DNA of 18,030 nucleotides from CAYTEO01 sp964436825 (GTDB taxonomy: Bacteria; Krumholzibacteriota; Krumholzibacteriia; LZORAL124-64-63), in the NCBI GenBank assembly GCA_964436825.1, contig CAYTEO010000050.1, positions 1 to 18,030 on the forward strand, written 5' to 3'. The notes below the pieces were generated by a model, which had not been told where the DNA came from, did not search any database, and saw only the letters and a program-made list of their open reading frames with translations. A program made the translations under genes and the position numbers. This document shows positions 17,283 through 18,030 of the stretch, one piece after another (position 1 is the first letter of the stretch; each line of letters opens with the position of its first letter).

Positions 17283-17894
17283 CTACCGGAACAGGCTCTT
17301 GACGTTGCTCCAGCTCATGTCCTGGTTGGCCACAGGCTCCGCGGCGGCGCCGAAGGCGGCGCAGGGAGCATCGAAGCTGCCCGAGGTGACACCGCAGGGC
17401 TGCAGGTTGACCTCGTCGATGGCATAGCCGGGAGCGGGAGGATCGAAGCTGGCCGTGCCGGGGTACGGCTGGATCGTGAAGGTCGAGCCGGTACCGTAGG
17501 CGTAGTAGCCGGACCAGGTGGCCAGGAGCGTCGCCGGCGTGGTGACGATCGGGTTGGCGCCCGTACCCACGGCGAACAGGAGGTTCGCGGGGTTGCTCAC
17601 ATCACCGACGTTGATGCCGTTGTTGGCGAACGCCCAGCTGCCGAAGAAACCGCCACCCATCTGGTCCCAGACGACCTTGCACTCCCAGGCCATGATCTGC
17701 GGGGCCGAGGGGTTGGTGACCATCAGGTAGATGTTGATCGATCCACCGGCAGCGATGGAGGGATCGAAGTTGTTGGTGGCATTGAGGTCGAAGTAGATGC
17801 CGAACTGATCCGGATCGGGATCGATGGGCTGCGCGATGGCAGCGATCGACAGCAGCATGGTTGCGAGCATGGCGACGACGAACAACTTCCGCAT
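17283..17894 (-). CDS. Secreted single-domain beta-rich protein with W-x2-VKSLFR C-terminal tag
   Basis: Not assignable to a named family. The ATG at 17894 has a perfect AAAGGAGGG site 6 bp upstream and begins a signal peptide (MRKLFVVAMLATMLLSIAAIAQ); the longer upstream reading frame is disregarded for this reason. The 203-residue protein opens with FGIYFDLNATN, then YLMVTNPSAP, AWECKVVW, and LLATWSGYY. These align with the opening and core strands of the other two tagged proteins. Cys residues at WECK and in LQPCG/DAPC could form a disulfide after export. The last 14 residues are NQDMSWSNVKSLFR. Its leader carries two near-identical 12-bp repeats (17919-17975), and a terminator follows at 17226-17259. 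Probably exported and surface-associated; role unknown. Confidence 0.9.
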   Translation of the reverse strand: MRKLFVVAMLATMLLSIAAIAQPIDPDPDQFGIYFDLNATNNFDPSIAAGGSINIYLMVTNPSAPQIMAWECKVVWDQMGGGFFGSWAFANNGINVGDVSNPANLLFAVGTGANPIVTTPATLLATWSGYYAYGTGSTFTIQPYPGTASFDPPAPGYAIDEVNLQPCGVTSGSFDAPCAAFGAAAEPVANQDMSWSNVKSLFR

Positions 17895-17918
17895 GGTGCA
17901 CCCTCCTTTGGGTGTGAG

Positions 17919-17975
17919 ACCTTGTTGACGGTCTTCTTCTGCACCGAGCCGCCGTGGGCGAGCACCTTGTTCACG
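17919..17975. repeat. Pair of 12-bp direct repeats upstream of a secreted-protein gene
   Basis: ACCTTGTTGACG (17919-17930) and ACCTTGTTCACG (17964-17975) differ at one base and are 45 bp apart, in the 5' leader or promoter region of the gene starting at 17894. They may be regulator sites; with two copies only, chance cannot be excluded. No convincing promoter was found in the rest of this edge segment. Confidence 0.35.
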
Positions 17976-18030
17976 ACCAGGCACGGCAGAGATCAACCGT
18001 CGGCATTCATTCCTGTCACCAGAGGGGCGA

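Noticed and set aside
17895..18030. N-terminal extension of the 203-residue protein up to 17996
   Set aside because: The perfect AAAGGAGGG site and signal peptide at 17894 show that translation starts there; the extension lacks both.

Overview
The window is very GC-rich DNA from a Gram-negative (diderm) bacterium. It encodes a Kdo transferase for LPS, several lipoproteins, and a gingipain-type C25 protease ending in a FlgD-like/type-A-like C-terminal domain. Its WaaA carries the KYxxWPN variant I associate with Bacteroidetes-type enzymes. Together with the family of short secreted beta-proteins, this suggests an uncultured high-GC lineage near the FCB group (for example the Eisenbacteria/Krumholzibacteriota type). 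That placement is inference; there is no 16S or other phylogenetic marker here. The first ~130 bases are nearly pure G with some C and look like a low-quality contig end, so the first gene has no trustworthy 5' end.

Layout. (1) 89-2703: the 3' part of waaA (+) meets queC (-) tail to tail, and queC follows queE (-), two steps of 7-deazaguanine (queuosine precursor) synthesis. (2) 2743-5813 (+): a lipoprotein that looks like a catalytically dead zinc-peptidase relative, translationally coupled (ATGA) to an LTA4-hydrolase-type M1 aminopeptidase. (3) 5814-6005: a convergent gap filled by a 152-bp element with a perfect 28-bp inverted repeat enclosing a strong hairpin. (4) 6006-7673 (-): an M49 (dipeptidyl-peptidase III-like) lipoprotein with its own promoter. 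(5) 7811-8773 (-): a secreted protein made of two copies of a beta-rich domain plus a short C-terminal tag. (6) 8951-9115 (-): tRNA-Asp(GTC) with a near-consensus promoter and an intrinsic terminator. (7) 9119-16228 (-): an overlapping gene string of C25 protease, SpoIID-like lipoprotein and NagZ (GH3), joining surface proteolysis with peptidoglycan turnover. (8) 16365-17894 (-): two more small secreted proteins, each single-domain, each ending in the same tag.

The most interesting signal is a 14-residue extreme C-terminal motif, N-[EQ]-[DT]-x-[ST]-W-[GS]-[EN]-V-K-S-[LM]-[FY]-[KR]-COOH. All three signal-peptide-bearing small proteins carry it, although their bodies are strongly diverged. They also share a beta-rich domain opening with GI(Y/F)(F/L). 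I know of no named sorting signal with this consensus. It lacks the hydrophobic helix of PEP-CTERM/LPXTG-type tags and differs from the FlgD-like C-terminus of the C25 protease next door. It may be a sorting or attachment tag of an undescribed surface system. No genome or database search was possible.
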